Origin: Microbacterium ureisolvens
GTDB lineage: Bacteria > Actinomycetota > Actinomycetes > Actinomycetales > Microbacteriaceae
Direction: 5' to 3'
Assembly: GCF_015278315.1 (NCBI RefSeq)
Contig: NZ_JADIJE010000001.1
Coordinates: 186,001 to 250,000 of the forward strand
Length of the DNA: 64,000 bases
Of this stretch, positions 16,776 through 29,020 are shown in pieces. Each line of letters starts with the position of its first letter. Position 1 is the first letter of the stretch. The notes under the pieces were generated by a model, which saw only the letters and a list, made by a program, of their open reading frames with translations, had not been told where the DNA came from and ran no database searches. The translations under genes were made by a program, and so were the position numbers.

Positions 16776-18107
16776 TCAGTTCAGTGCGTTCTCGGCCTCG
16801 GCGAACCAGCGCTCGGCCGCTTCGGCGGGAGTGGCGGCGTCGTAGGCGACGTCCTGGCTGATCGCCACGAACGTCTGCTCGAGGGTTCCGAAGCCCTTGA
16901 CGGCCGGCGGCGCCTGACCGTCGAGCTTGTCGGCGACCTCGTCCTGGTACGCCAGGATCTTCTCGTCGAGCTCGTTCGCCTCGATGCCCTCGGCGGCGGT
17001 CGACGACGCGGGCACGCCGCGCGACATTCCGAAGATCGCCCCGACCTCGGGGTCGTTGACGAGGAAGTCGACGAACGCCGCCGCCTGCGCCGGGTGCTCG
17101 CTGTTGGTGGCGATCGAGAGCATCAGGCCGGGCTTGAGGAACATGCCCGTGTTGTCGGGGTCGTCGTACGGAGGCAGTGCGAGCGAGAGCTCGGGCGCGG
17201 CCGGACCCTCCGTGAAGCGGGGAAGGAAGTTCGCCCAGCTGATGTCGCTCGCGATCTCGCCGGCGCCGAGAGCGTCGACGCCCTCGAACTGCGCCTGGCG
17301 CTCCGCCGGCATCGCGCCGCCGGACTCGTTGATGGGAGCGCTGCGCGCCCACCAGTCCTCGAGGTCGCTCTGCTCGAAGCCGAGCTCTTCGCCGTCGATG
17401 AACGACAGGCCCTGCTGGCCGAGCCAGATCTGGAAGAGCCAGAAGTACTGGGTGTAGTCCAGCGAGCCGTAGACGGTGGGGTCGCTCGCCGCGCCGGCGG
17501 CCGAGACGTCGGCGAGGAACTCGTCGTACTCGTCCCACGTGATCTGCCCCTCGGGCACCTCCACGCCGAGCTGCTCGAGCAGCGGGCCGTTGTACAGCGT
17601 CCCGAGGGTGCTGCTGGAGGAGGCGAGTCCGTAGATCTTGCCGTCGACGGCGCCGGCCTCGACGAGCGACGGCTCGATGCCGTCGGTCGCGATGGCGTCG
17701 CCGAGGTAATCGTCGAGGGCGACCACGTGGCCGAAGCCGCCGTACTCGGCGAGGTAGGCGAGGTCCATCTGGAAGACGTCCGGGAGGGTACGGCTCGCCG
17801 CCTCGGTGTTGCGGGCGGTCCAGTAGTCGCCGAAGCTCGCGTAGCTGGTCTGGATCGTGATGTTCGGGTTCTGCTCCTCGAACAGGTCGATCGCCGCCTC
17901 GTAGCGCTCGGCGCGGCTGGCGTCGCCCCACCACGCGAAGTTGAGCGTGACCTCCTCGTCGGGGTCCGCGGTCGCGGCCGGCTCGCCGCCTCCGCCGGCG
18001 CAGCCGGTGAGGAGTGCGAGGCTGCCCGCCGCGAGGAGAGCCCCCGCGGTGAGGGAGCCGCGCCGTGCCGTGGACCTGGCGGCGCTGGTGATTGCTCGGG
18101 ATGTCAT
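16776..18107 (-). CDS. Extracellular solute-binding lipoprotein of the pectin-oligosaccharide importer
   Basis: A 443-residue family-1 binding protein. A basic N-terminus and hydrophobic stretch end in the lipobox LLTGC, giving a lipid-anchored mature protein starting CAGGGGEP. Mature motifs include FAWWGDASRAERYEAAIDLFEEQNP and LPDVFQMD. ATG 18107 is supported by a perfect AAGGAGG ten bases upstream. It is the first gene of the operon binding protein, permeases, yesL, lacI remnant. It is a paralog of the protein at 30986. The 5' leader holds a 7-bp hairpin (18142-18161) and the shared motif lies about 104 bp upstream. Confidence 0.93.
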   Translation of the reverse strand: MTSRAITSAARSTARRGSLTAGALLAAGSLALLTGCAGGGGEPAATADPDEEVTLNFAWWGDASRAERYEAAIDLFEEQNPNITIQTSYASFGDYWTARNTEAASRTLPDVFQMDLAYLAEYGGFGHVVALDDYLGDAIATDGIEPSLVEAGAVDGKIYGLASSSSTLGTLYNGPLLEQLGVEVPEGQITWDEYDEFLADVSAAGAASDPTVYGSLDYTQYFWLFQIWLGQQGLSFIDGEELGFEQSDLEDWWARSAPINESGGAMPAERQAQFEGVDALGAGEIASDISWANFLPRFTEGPAAPELSLALPPYDDPDNTGMFLKPGLMLSIATNSEHPAQAAAFVDFLVNDPEVGAIFGMSRGVPASSTAAEGIEANELDEKILAYQDEVADKLDGQAPPAVKGFGTLEQTFVAISQDVAYDAATPAEAAERWFAEAENALN

Positions 18108-18141
18108 CGGAGCCTCCTTGCTCGTTGCCTCTCGTCGGTCA

Positions 18142-18161
18142 CCCGGCGAAAGAGCGCCGGG
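18142..18161 (-). promoter_or_regulatory. 5'-leader hairpin of the binding-protein operon
   Basis: CCCGGCG, a 6-nt loop AAAGAG, then CGCCGGG; 35 bases upstream of the start codon. It could stabilise or attenuate the leader. No further support. Confidence 0.35.
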
Positions 18162-18210
18162 GGCCGTGCAGAGACAGGGTAGGTCGGGGGTTCGAACGGT
18201 TGTGGCCAAG

Positions 18211-18226
18211 CGGACAAAAGCGATCA
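18211..18226 (+). promoter_or_regulatory. Shared pectin-locus operator candidate, site 2
   Basis: CGGACAAAAGCGATCA, overlapping the stop codon of the chimeric repressor gene and upstream of the binding-protein operon. Same 16-bp consensus as sites 1 and 3. Confidence 0.6.
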
Positions 18227-19300
18227 GAGCACCGCTCCGCAGGACTCCCGCACGGTCAGCCGCGGCAGCATCGTGATGTGCCGGGCAGCGCTCGGCCCGG
18301 CGTCGGAGGCCGCGATCCGCTCGGTCACGATGCGCATCGCCTCCTGTCCGAGGTCGCGTCCGGGCGGCGTGACGCTGGTGAGGGGCACCATCGCCAGGCC
18401 CGCGGTGTCGTCGTCGAAGGCGACGACGGCGAGGTCGTCGGGAACCCGGATGCCGCGGTCCGTGGCGAGCTCGACCAGGCGCGCGGCGTGCACGTCGGTG
18501 TGGACGAGGGCCGCGCTCGCACCGGCGTCGGCGCACGCCGCGATGAAGGCGGTGAGGGCGTCGTCGAGGGCGTTGCTCTCGCCGTCGCCGCCCTTCGGCA
18601 GTGACACGCTCGGCGCCTCCGCGAGCCCCAGCCGGGACGTCGCCGCCCGGTGGCCGTCGCGGACGAGCGGGGCGGTCGGCGTGCGGTCGAAGACCGCGAG
18701 CCCGACGCTACGGTGCCCGAGCCCGGCGAGGTGCTCGACGGCCAGCTCCGCTCCGCGCTCGTGGTCGGTGCGCGCGCTGTCGTACGCGGCGAGCGCGGTG
18801 GACTCCAGCCGCCGCTCCAGGAAGACCACGGGCACGGGGATCGTGCGCACCCAGTCGGCGAGCTCGGCCTCGGTGCGGTCGCGCATGGTGGGCGCGAAGA
18901 CGATCCCGGCCACCCCGATCTCGACGAGTCGCTCGACCTGCCGCTGCTCGAGGTCTTCGCGGTACTGCGAGGTCGCGAGCACGACGCGGGTGCGCCCGCC
19001 GTGGGACGCGGCATCCATCCCCCGCACGATCTGCGGGTAGTGGCTCACCGAGCCGGGCACCACGACCCCGACGTTCGTGCGCGCCGCCTGGGGGATCGTC
19101 GGGGCGCCGACGGCGATGGCCCCGCCGTGCACGCGCGCCAGCTTGCCGGCCTTCTCGAGCTCCACGATGTCGCGGCGGACCGTCACCTGCGACACCCCGA
19201 GCTGCGCGGCGACCTCGGCGGCGCTCACGCTGCCGTGCAGCTCGACCTGGCGCAGCAGGTGCTCGTGGCGGGTTCTGGGCAGTGAGTTGTGTCCAGCCAT
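18224..19300 (-). CDS. Chimeric repressor: DeoR-type HTH fused to LacI-type sugar sensor
   Basis: A 358-residue regulator. Residues about 6-60 form a DeoR winged helix (RHEHLLRQVELHGSVSAAEVAAQLGVSQVTVRRDIVELEKAGKL, then VHGGA). From about residue 75 onward it has a full periplasmic-binding-protein-like sensor (NVGVVVPGSVSHYPQIVRG, GIVFAPTM, ALVHTDVHAARLV, DDLAVVAFDDD, PLTSVTPPGRDLG) as in LacI/GalR. ATG 19300 is the first codon of the conserved domain. It is divergent from the DUF2264 gene and upstream of the ABC operon, so it is the natural owner of the three CGGACAA sites, including one overlapping its own stop codon and one in its promoter region. Confidence 0.9.
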   Translation of the reverse strand: MAGHNSLPRTRHEHLLRQVELHGSVSAAEVAAQLGVSQVTVRRDIVELEKAGKLARVHGGAIAVGAPTIPQAARTNVGVVVPGSVSHYPQIVRGMDAASHGGRTRVVLATSQYREDLEQRQVERLVEIGVAGIVFAPTMRDRTEAELADWVRTIPVPVVFLERRLESTALAAYDSARTDHERGAELAVEHLAGLGHRSVGLAVFDRTPTAPLVRDGHRAATSRLGLAEAPSVSLPKGGDGESNALDDALTAFIAACADAGASAALVHTDVHAARLVELATDRGIRVPDDLAVVAFDDDTAGLAMVPLTSVTPPGRDLGQEAMRIVTERIAASDAGPSAARHITMLPRLTVRESCGAVL

Positions 19301-19345
19301 GGTGCGAAGTCCGTTCGTCGCAGTCTGATCCGATTGACCGATCGG

Positions 19346-19361
19346 TGATCGGAATTGTCCG
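19346..19361 (-). promoter_or_regulatory. Shared pectin-locus operator candidate, site 3
   Basis: On the minus strand CGGACAATTCCGATCA, located between the divergent repressor (start 19300) and DUF2264 (start about 19388) genes. A degenerate second copy (CGGTCAATCGGATCA, minus strand) lies next to it around 19325-19339. Confidence 0.6.
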
Positions 19362-19387
19362 AAAGGGCGGATGGCTACAGGATCGTA

Positions 19388-21394
19388 ATGCACGATCGAC
19401 GCGTGACGATGACGTACCGGGATGCCGACATGGCGACGACGACCGACCGCGGCCGCTGGGAGACGCTCGCCGACCGACTGGTCGACAGCGCCCTGCCGTA
19501 CGCGTCGCCGAGCGGTTCGCTCATCGTCCTGCCCGGTCCGGCGAGCGCGTCCGGACGCTGGAGCGACGGGCTCGAGGGCTTCGCGCGCGTCGGCCTGCTC
19601 GCCGCCTTCCGCGTGCGCGGCGCCGACGGCGCCGATCCCGCGGGCGTGCTCGACCGCTACGCGCGCGGTCTCGCCGCCGGGACGGACCCGTCGCATCCCG
19701 AGCGCTGGCCCACGATCGCCGAGCGGCGGCAGGCGGTGCCCGAGGCGGCGTCCGTCGCGATCCTGCTGTCGGAGACGCGGCCCTGGCTCTGGGACCGGCT
19801 CGACCCAGCGGTGCAGGAGCGCACGATCGCGTGGCTCGCGGGAGTCGTCGGCACGAGCGGCTACACGAACAACTGGATCTGGTTCCAGAACGTGATCGAG
19901 GCGTTCCTGCAATCGGTCGGAGGACCGAGGCGGCAGGACGATCTCGACCGCAACCTCGAGATCCAGGAGAGCCTGTACCGCGGCGACGGCTGGTACTCCG
20001 ACGGTGCCGGACCGGACGGCTCGCAGCAGAACTTCGACCACTACGCCGGGTGGGCCTGGCACGTGTACCCGCTCCTTCACGCCCGCATCCTCGGATCCGA
20101 GCTCGACGGCGTCCACCGCGCGCGCCTGCGCGAGTTCCTCGCTCAGGCGCAGGACCTGGTCGGCGCGGCCGGCGCTCCCCTCTTCCAGGGCCGGTCGCTC
20201 ACGTACCGCTTCGCCACCCTGGCGCCGTTCTGGGCCGGGGCGATCGCCGGTGAGACCCCGCTGGCCGCGGGAGCCACCCGCTCGCTCGCCGATGCGACGC
20301 TCGACCACTTCCTCGAGCGGGGTGCGATCGACGACCGCGGACTGCTCTCCATCGGCTGGCACCGCGAGTTCCGCGGTCTGCGGCAGGCGTACACCGGGTC
20401 GTCGTCCACCTACTGGGCGAGCAAGGGTCTGATGGGCCTTCTGCTGCCGGCCGACCACCCCGAATGGTCCGCCGCCGCTCCCGGGCCGGCCGAATCGGTT
20501 GAGCCGGTCCGCGTCCGCTCGCTGCAGGCGCCCGGCTGGCTCGTGGTCCGCAGCGAGGCCGACGGCATCGTGCGGGTGCTCAACCACGGCTCCGACGGGT
20601 TCCGCGGCGCGGCGGGGGGCGCACGCGCCGACAACCCCTTCTACCAGCGCCTGGCCTACTCGACCGAGACGGCGCCGGACCTCTCCGCGCGCGGCGCCGC
20701 GCAGCCCCTCGAATCGCACGTCGCGCTGCTCGACGCCGCCGGAGCGCCGTCGCATCGCGACCGCATCGAGCGGGTGCACCTGGACGACCGCGTCGCGGTG
20801 TCGCGATCGCGGGTGCACTGGCTCGACACCCCGGAGACGGGCCGCACGACCGACGTCGCGGGATGGGCCGGGGTCCGCCGTGGACCGCGGGTGACCGTGG
20901 CGTCGGTCGTGCACGGGGTGCACGAGCTGCGTCTCGCGTGGTGGGTCGACGCGCCTCGGCCCGCGCACCCGTCGGCGGTCGACGACCTGGACGCCGTCTG
21001 GCCGGAGGACGAGGGGCCCTGGTCGTTCCGCATCGGCGGCTGGGCGCTGCCGGTGCAGGACGGCCGCTGGACCGCCTCGGACGAGTCGGCCGTCACGCGC
21101 GACGACGGCGTGCTCTCGGCTGTGCGGGGCGTCCGCGGGCTCGAGCACCATGGCCTCACCCACCGCGTCGGAGGCGACCCCTTCGCGGCCGGCTCGGCGA
21201 CGCCCTGGGCTACGGGCTCCTCCCCGGTCGGCGCCGGCGAGCTGGTCGCCGCGCTGGTGGCGCTCGGCAGCCCGGGCGCCGGCCTCGACGTGTCGTTCGT
21301 CCCCGAGATCGAGCTCGCCGGTGAGGCGATCCGCGTCCGCTGGCCGGACGGCCGCGTCGACGACGTGCCGACCCACGGCGAGGTCACCGCATGA
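19388..21394 (+). CDS. DUF2264-domain protein, probable pectin-oligosaccharide-associated enzyme
   Basis: About 668 residues with no signal peptide, so cytosolic. The first 350 residues are an alpha/alpha-barrel-like domain with NNWIWFQNVIEAFLQSVGG, DGWYSDGAGPDGSQQNFDHYAGWAWH and SSSTYWASKGLMGLL, motifs I associate with DUF2264. The C-terminal half is beta-rich. DUF2264 genes recur in rhamnogalacturonan loci and may process the imported oligosaccharide; the reaction is unknown to me. ATG 19388 has AGGA five bases upstream; TTG 19355 would overlap the operator candidate and ATG 19430 is also possible. It overlaps the next gene by four bases. Confidence 0.78.
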   Translation: MHDRRVTMTYRDADMATTTDRGRWETLADRLVDSALPYASPSGSLIVLPGPASASGRWSDGLEGFARVGLLAAFRVRGADGADPAGVLDRYARGLAAGTDPSHPERWPTIAERRQAVPEAASVAILLSETRPWLWDRLDPAVQERTIAWLAGVVGTSGYTNNWIWFQNVIEAFLQSVGGPRRQDDLDRNLEIQESLYRGDGWYSDGAGPDGSQQNFDHYAGWAWHVYPLLHARILGSELDGVHRARLREFLAQAQDLVGAAGAPLFQGRSLTYRFATLAPFWAGAIAGETPLAAGATRSLADATLDHFLERGAIDDRGLLSIGWHREFRGLRQAYTGSSSTYWASKGLMGLLLPADHPEWSAAAPGPAESVEPVRVRSLQAPGWLVVRSEADGIVRVLNHGSDGFRGAAGGARADNPFYQRLAYSTETAPDLSARGAAQPLESHVALLDAAGAPSHRDRIERVHLDDRVAVSRSRVHWLDTPETGRTTDVAGWAGVRRGPRVTVASVVHGVHELRLAWWVDAPRPAHPSAVDDLDAVWPEDEGPWSFRIGGWALPVQDGRWTASDESAVTRDDGVLSAVRGVRGLEHHGLTHRVGGDPFAAGSATPWATGSSPVGAGELVAALVALGSPGAGLDVSFVPEIELAGEAIRVRWPDGRVDDVPTHGEVTA

Positions 21395-22392
21395 GCCGGC
21401 CCCCGGCGCTGCTCGCGATGGAGTCCGCCCAGCTGGCGTCCGATCTGTTCGGCGCGCGCGCCCGGCGCGACCTCGATCGCATCCTGGCCGTGCACGACGC
21501 CGTGCTCACGCCCAATACGCCCGCGATCCCGGCCTCGTCCGCCGACACCGAGATCCTCATCACCGGCTGGGGCGCCCCGCGGCTCGACGAGGCGACGCTC
21601 GCGCACTGGCCACGGCTGCGAGCGGTGGTCCACGCCGCCGGTTCGGTGAAACGCCTGGTGACTCCCGCGGTGTGGGAGCGCGGCATCCGTGTCTCCAGCG
21701 CCGCGGGCGCGAACGCGGTCCCCGTCGCGGAGTACACGCTCGCGACGATCCTGCTGAGCGCGAACGACGTGCTGCGCTCGGCCCGCGACTTCGGGCGCAC
21801 CCACGACATGGCCGCCGCCCGGCCGCGCGGCGACGTCGGGGCGTTCGGCATCACCGTCGGCGTGATCGGCGCATCGCGCATCGGGCGCCGCGTGCTCGCG
21901 CTGCTGCGGCCGTTCGACATCGAGTGCCTGCTGTTCGATCCCTCGCTCAGCTCCGTCGAGGCGGCGGAACTCGGCGCGGAGCTCGTGTCGCTTCCCGACC
22001 TCCTGCGCCGCTCGCAGGTCGTGACGATCCACGCTCCCGCCCTGCCGGAGACGTACCGCATGATCGGGCGCGACGAGCTCGCCCTGATGGCCGACGGCGC
22101 GACGCTGATCAACACCGCGCGCGGGTCGCTCGTCGACACCGACGCGCTCGTCGACGAGCTGCGCGCGGATCGGCTCCAGGCCGTGCTGGATGTGACCGAC
22201 CCCGAGCCGCTCCCGTCCGGGCATCCGCTCTTCTCGCTGCCAGGCGCCACGCTGACGCCGCACATCGCCGGCTCCATTGGCAACGAGCTGCGCCGCATCG
22301 GGCATCACGTCGTGGCCGAGGTCGAGCGCTTCGTCCGCACCGGCGAGTTCGCCGACGAGGTCACCTCACCGGATCTCGCCCGCATCGCGTAG
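21391..22392 (+). CDS. D-2-hydroxyacid dehydrogenase family protein
   Basis: A 333-residue NAD-dependent 2-hydroxyacid dehydrogenase of the SerA/GyaR type. The NAD site reads VGVIGASRIGRRVL (about residues 153-166). Downstream are the helix HAPALPETYRMIG, INTARGSLVDTDALVDELR with the conserved catalytic Arg, the Glu of DVTDPEPL, and the catalytic His in TPHIAGS. It overlaps the DUF2264 stop by four bases (ATGA), so the two are coupled. It probably oxidises or reduces a sugar-acid intermediate of the locus; the substrate is inferred only. Confidence 0.9.
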   Translation: MSRPPALLAMESAQLASDLFGARARRDLDRILAVHDAVLTPNTPAIPASSADTEILITGWGAPRLDEATLAHWPRLRAVVHAAGSVKRLVTPAVWERGIRVSSAAGANAVPVAEYTLATILLSANDVLRSARDFGRTHDMAAARPRGDVGAFGITVGVIGASRIGRRVLALLRPFDIECLLFDPSLSSVEAAELGAELVSLPDLLRRSQVVTIHAPALPETYRMIGRDELALMADGATLINTARGSLVDTDALVDELRADRLQAVLDVTDPEPLPSGHPLFSLPGATLTPHIAGSIGNELRRIGHHVVAEVERFVRTGEFADEVTSPDLARIA

Positions 22393-22415
22393 GACGGCGG
22401 CGCGAAACGAAAGGA

Positions 22416-22450
22416 GATGACGGATGCCGCGGCCCGCGGCATCCGTCATC
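22416..22450. terminator. Bidirectional hairpin terminator
   Basis: GATGACGGATGCCGCGG (22416-22432) and its exact reverse complement (22434-22450) lie between the convergent dehydrogenase and the gene at 22459. This is a 17-bp stem of the GGATGCC type. Confidence 0.75.
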
Positions 22451-22458
22451 CTCTTCGG

Positions 22459-23361
22459 TCAGCGGAAGAGGTCGCCGAGGCCCGGGATCTCGAAGTTCGA
22501 CAGCTGCTCGCCGAAGCCCGAGAGGGTGTCGCCCGCGCCCGACAGCATGTCGCCCGCGGCGCCCGAGACGACATCGCCCGCCGCGCCGAGATCCACACCG
22601 CCGGCGATGGCGTCGAGGTCGATGCTCCCGGCGATCGCGTCGAAGTCGATGCCCGAGGCGACCGCCTCGCCCAGGAGGGGCGCTGCCACCGTGCTGGCGA
22701 CTGCCGCACCGGCGACCGCGCCCAGCAGACCGCCCGCACCCATCAGCGCGGCGCTGCGTCCGAGTCCGCCGCCGGAGCCGCCGCGGGAGCCGCGCCCGAC
22801 CCGCGCGAGAAGACCCGCCATGGCGCCGGGGCGCGCAGCCTCGGTGCGCGCGGCCGCGCGGGCGAGGTCGGGCGCCTCGGCCGTGCGCGGCTGCTCGCCG
22901 AGCCGCAGCTCGGCGCGCATGCCCGCCTGCACCTGCGCACGCTGTGCGGGAGTGAGGCGCGCGAACGCCTCGCGGTGGATGGCCTCGACCTGGTGCGGGT
23001 CGGAGGTCTGGAGGAGGTACTCGTAGCGCGCGATCGCCGCGCGGTCCGCGGCGCCGTTCGCGGCGTTCGGGGCACCGGGCGCGGCGGCGGTGCCGGGCGC
23101 ACCGGCGGGCGGCGGCGTCAGCCCGACGCCGGGTGCGGCCTGGCCGGGGGCCGCGGGGTACGGCGAGGAGGCCTGAGGCTGCGGGGCGCCGTACGGCGTC
23201 TGCTGCTGCCTGGGTGCCTGCCGGGAGTCGCCGGTGACGGCTCCGGCGACATCGCGCACCATCGACTTCCAGTCGCGGTCGCCGCCGCCGGATCGGTTCG
23301 CGGAGCCGGACGAGTCCAACGCCTTGGCGGCAAGGCCGAAGAGTCGATTGAGGGAGCTCAT
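22459..23361 (-). CDS. Low-complexity protein with Gly/Ala-rich C-terminal region, unknown
   Basis: A 300-residue protein. Residues 1-40 are polar (MSSLNRLFGLAAKALD). Residues 50-105 are Pro/Gln/Gly/Ala-rich and disordered. Residues about 110-150 form a conserved-looking helical block (RYEYLLQTSDPHQVEAIHREAFARLTPAQRAQVQAGM). A Gly/Ala hydrophobic stretch (about 200-235) is followed by Asp/Gly repeats. I recall similar Microbacterium proteins carrying the unsupported name cation-transporting ATPase, but nothing of an ATPase is visible. ATG 23361 has GGAAGGA upstream. Confidence 0.65.
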   Translation of the reverse strand: MSSLNRLFGLAAKALDSSGSANRSGGGDRDWKSMVRDVAGAVTGDSRQAPRQQQTPYGAPQPQASSPYPAAPGQAAPGVGLTPPPAGAPGTAAAPGAPNAANGAADRAAIARYEYLLQTSDPHQVEAIHREAFARLTPAQRAQVQAGMRAELRLGEQPRTAEAPDLARAAARTEAARPGAMAGLLARVGRGSRGGSGGGLGRSAALMGAGGLLGAVAGAAVASTVAAPLLGEAVASGIDFDAIAGSIDLDAIAGGVDLGAAGDVVSGAAGDMLSGAGDTLSGFGEQLSNFEIPGLGDLFR

Positions 23362-23627
23362 GGGGGTTCCTTCCGGATAGGAGTCTGGCGTGACGAAGAA
23401 CGCCAAGGTCTCCTCCGCCCCGAGGGGCCGGCAACCCGGGATCCGGCGCTGGATCCGTAATGACGAGGTGCCGCAGGCGGGAGTACTCCCCTTGTGCGCT
23501 CCAGCCTATGGCCCCGGAACCCGATGGCTCCGCCGTTGCGGCGGGGTCAGCGGAGTCTCCCAGCAGATTGATCGGTTGGCTCAGGGCCCCGGCCGCACCC
23601 GCCCGCCGGTCAGGCTCGGGTGGGCGG
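23362..23627. other. Intergenic region, nothing specific recognised
   Basis: 266 bp between the tail of iolD and the start of the unknown protein. It must contain the latter's promoter. I see only imperfect GC-rich inverted stretches near the end of iolD and no clear terminator. Confidence 0.4.
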
Positions 23628-25540
<1,913 letters not shown>

Positions 25541-25541
<1 letters not shown>

Positions 25542-26455
25542 CAGCGGTCGCCTTCCTTGTCGTTCGTGTAGGGCAGTCGCTCGTCGACGCTCTGCCCGGT
25601 CCAGGTGTCGCGCACCCACGCGTGCGCGGGGTCATCGCTGATCAGCCACTGCCGCTCGGGGTCGGGGCCCGCCATGACGTTGAGGTAGTACAGGTCGTAG
25701 CCGGGGGCGGCGACGGCGGGCCCGTGGTAGCCGAAAGGCACCAGCGCGATGTCGCCGGTACGGACCATCGCGTTGATGTCGATCTCGCCCGCCGGGGAGG
25801 AATAGGTGCTGAACATGCCGAACGAGGCCTCGGCCGCAGCATCCGATCCCGCCACCGGCGCCGTCTCGAAGTAGTAGATCTCCTCGAGGCGCGACTCGTG
25901 ACCGGGCACGTGCTCGTCGTGCTTGTGAGGCGGGTACGACGACCAGTTCTCGGCCGGCGTGATCACCTCGCACACGATCAGCCGCGCGGCGTCGAGCGCC
26001 TGCGGAGTGCCGAAGTTGTGCACCTGCCGGCTCGAGCGGCCCGCACCCCGAAGCTCGACAGGGGTGTCGGACGCCGGGATGTACCGCCACTCCCGCGCCT
26101 CGCCCGTCGGCGCCTCGGCGACGGCGACACGGCCGTTGCCGCGGATCTCGGCGGTCGTGCCCGCCGGGAGGTAGAGCACGTCGGTCGGGCCGTCGAACAC
26201 CGAAGCGCGGCCGTGCAGACGGGTCTCCCACTCCCCCGGGAAGTGGCGGTGGACCACGTGGAACGATCCCGCGAGAGGAACGACGATCCGTTCGACACCA
26301 CGCTCGTCGAGGCTGAGGTGCGACCCGTCGGCGAGGTCCGCCACGCGGATGCCGGTGTGCTCCCACCCCGGTGTGGTCGCGTCGACGACGCTCTCCCACC
26401 CGTCACGGGCGAGGTCGCCTCGGCGATGGAACCAGCGCTGGTCCGTTGTGCTCAT
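25541..26455 (-). CDS. iolB: 5-deoxy-glucuronate isomerase
   Basis: A 304-residue cupin-type isomerase converting 5-deoxy-glucuronate to 2-deoxy-5-keto-gluconate. Recognisable are WFHRRGDLARDGW at the N-terminus, LPAGTTAEIRG, and the metal-site segment YPPHKHDEHVPGHESRLEEIYYFE, plus GYHGPAVAAPGYDLYYLNVMAG near the C-terminus. It is coupled to iolD. It is separated from iolA by 89 bp containing a 14-bp stem, so it may have some independent expression. Confidence 0.94.
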
Positions 26456-26491
26456 GTCGTGCTCTCGTGTGTGTCGATTGTGCGGGACGGA

Positions 26492-26531
26492 TGCCGCGGC
26501 CGCGAGTCCCCCCGGATTCGCGGCCGCGGCA
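26492..26531 (-). terminator. Hairpin between iolA and iolB
   Basis: TGCCGCGGCCGCGA (26492-26505) and its exact reverse complement TCGCGGCCGCGGCA (26518-26531) with a 12-nt loop, immediately after the iolA stop. The 14-bp GC stem may partially terminate or stabilise the upstream message; transcription to iolB would have to read through it. Confidence 0.6.
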
Positions 26532-26544
26532 GCTCAGGGGCCGG

Positions 26545-28098
<1,554 letters not shown>

Positions 28099-28123
28099 GG
28101 GGTGTCCTTCGTGAGGGAGGGGT

Positions 28124-29020
28124 TCAGAGGTCGGTGTGGACGAGGCCGGCCGCGATGTCCATGGCGGCGGCGACGTCGTCGTCGGGCGGGTAGAGGAGAG
28201 TGCGGCCCACGGTCAGCCCGCGCACGCCGGGGAGGCACAGCGCGTCCTCCCACGAGGCGAAGGTCTCGTCGGGGTCGACACCGGCGTCGCCGCCGAGGAG
28301 CAGCGTCGGCATGGTGGTGGCGGCCATGACGCGCTCCATATCGTCCACGACGGGCAGCTTCATCCACGTCGAGGCGCTGGAGGCGCCGAGGCCGGAGGCG
28401 ATCGCGATCGACAGGATGACGGCATCCGTCGACAGATCGTTCACGACGCGACCGTCCACGCGGTTGCTGAGGAAGGGCTCGAGCATGATCGGGAGCCCCG
28501 CGAGCGACGCCTGCGTGACGACGTCCGCCATGGCGGCGAGGGTCGACACCGTGCCGGGGTCGGCGAGGTCGATGCGCACGAGCGTCTTGGCGAAGTCGAT
28601 GCCGGCCGACACCATCGAGGGGACGTCGTAGGCGGTCATGCGGTCGTCCATCTCGAACGACGCTCCGCGCAGCCCGCCGCGGTTCATCGAGCCGACGATG
28701 ATCTTGTCGTCGAGCAGTCCGAGTGCGGCCAGGTCGTCGATGATGTCGGGGGTGCCCAGCACGCCGTCGACGCCGGGTCGGGTGAGCGCCGTCGCGAGCC
28801 GGTCCAGCAGCTCGTACCGGTCGGCCATCGCTGTCGTGTTCTTGCCGACGGCCAGCGCGCCGCGGGCCGGGTGGTCGGCGGCGACGATGAACAGCCGCCC
28901 GTCGCCGTTGAGCACGTCGCGGCGCCGCCGGGACGTGAGGGCGTCCCCGATCGCCTCGGGCCGCATCGCGCGGATGTCGCGCAGGCGCGCGAAGTCATCG
29001 GCCGTGAGGAACTGCGTCAT
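28124..29020 (-). CDS. Cgl0159-family (beta/alpha)8 aldolase of the inositol cluster
   Basis: A 298-residue TIM-barrel protein. Visible motifs are FIVAADHPARGALAVG (about residue 44), GVLGTPDIIDDL, SMNRGGLRGASFEMDDR, and the lysine in STWMKLPVVDDM, a plausible Schiff-base site, then LLLGGD. I recall this family from the Corynebacterium glutamicum inositol cluster (Cgl0159). It is expected to act as the aldolase that splits 2-deoxy-5-keto-gluconate 6-phosphate to malonate semialdehyde and DHAP, in place of IolJ. ATGA overlap with iolC. Confidence 0.82.
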   Translation of the reverse strand: MTQFLTADDFARLRDIRAMRPEAIGDALTSRRRRDVLNGDGRLFIVAADHPARGALAVGKNTTAMADRYELLDRLATALTRPGVDGVLGTPDIIDDLAALGLLDDKIIVGSMNRGGLRGASFEMDDRMTAYDVPSMVSAGIDFAKTLVRIDLADPGTVSTLAAMADVVTQASLAGLPIMLEPFLSNRVDGRVVNDLSTDAVILSIAIASGLGASSASTWMKLPVVDDMERVMAATTMPTLLLGGDAGVDPDETFASWEDALCLPGVRGLTVGRTLLYPPDDDVAAAMDIAAGLVHTDL

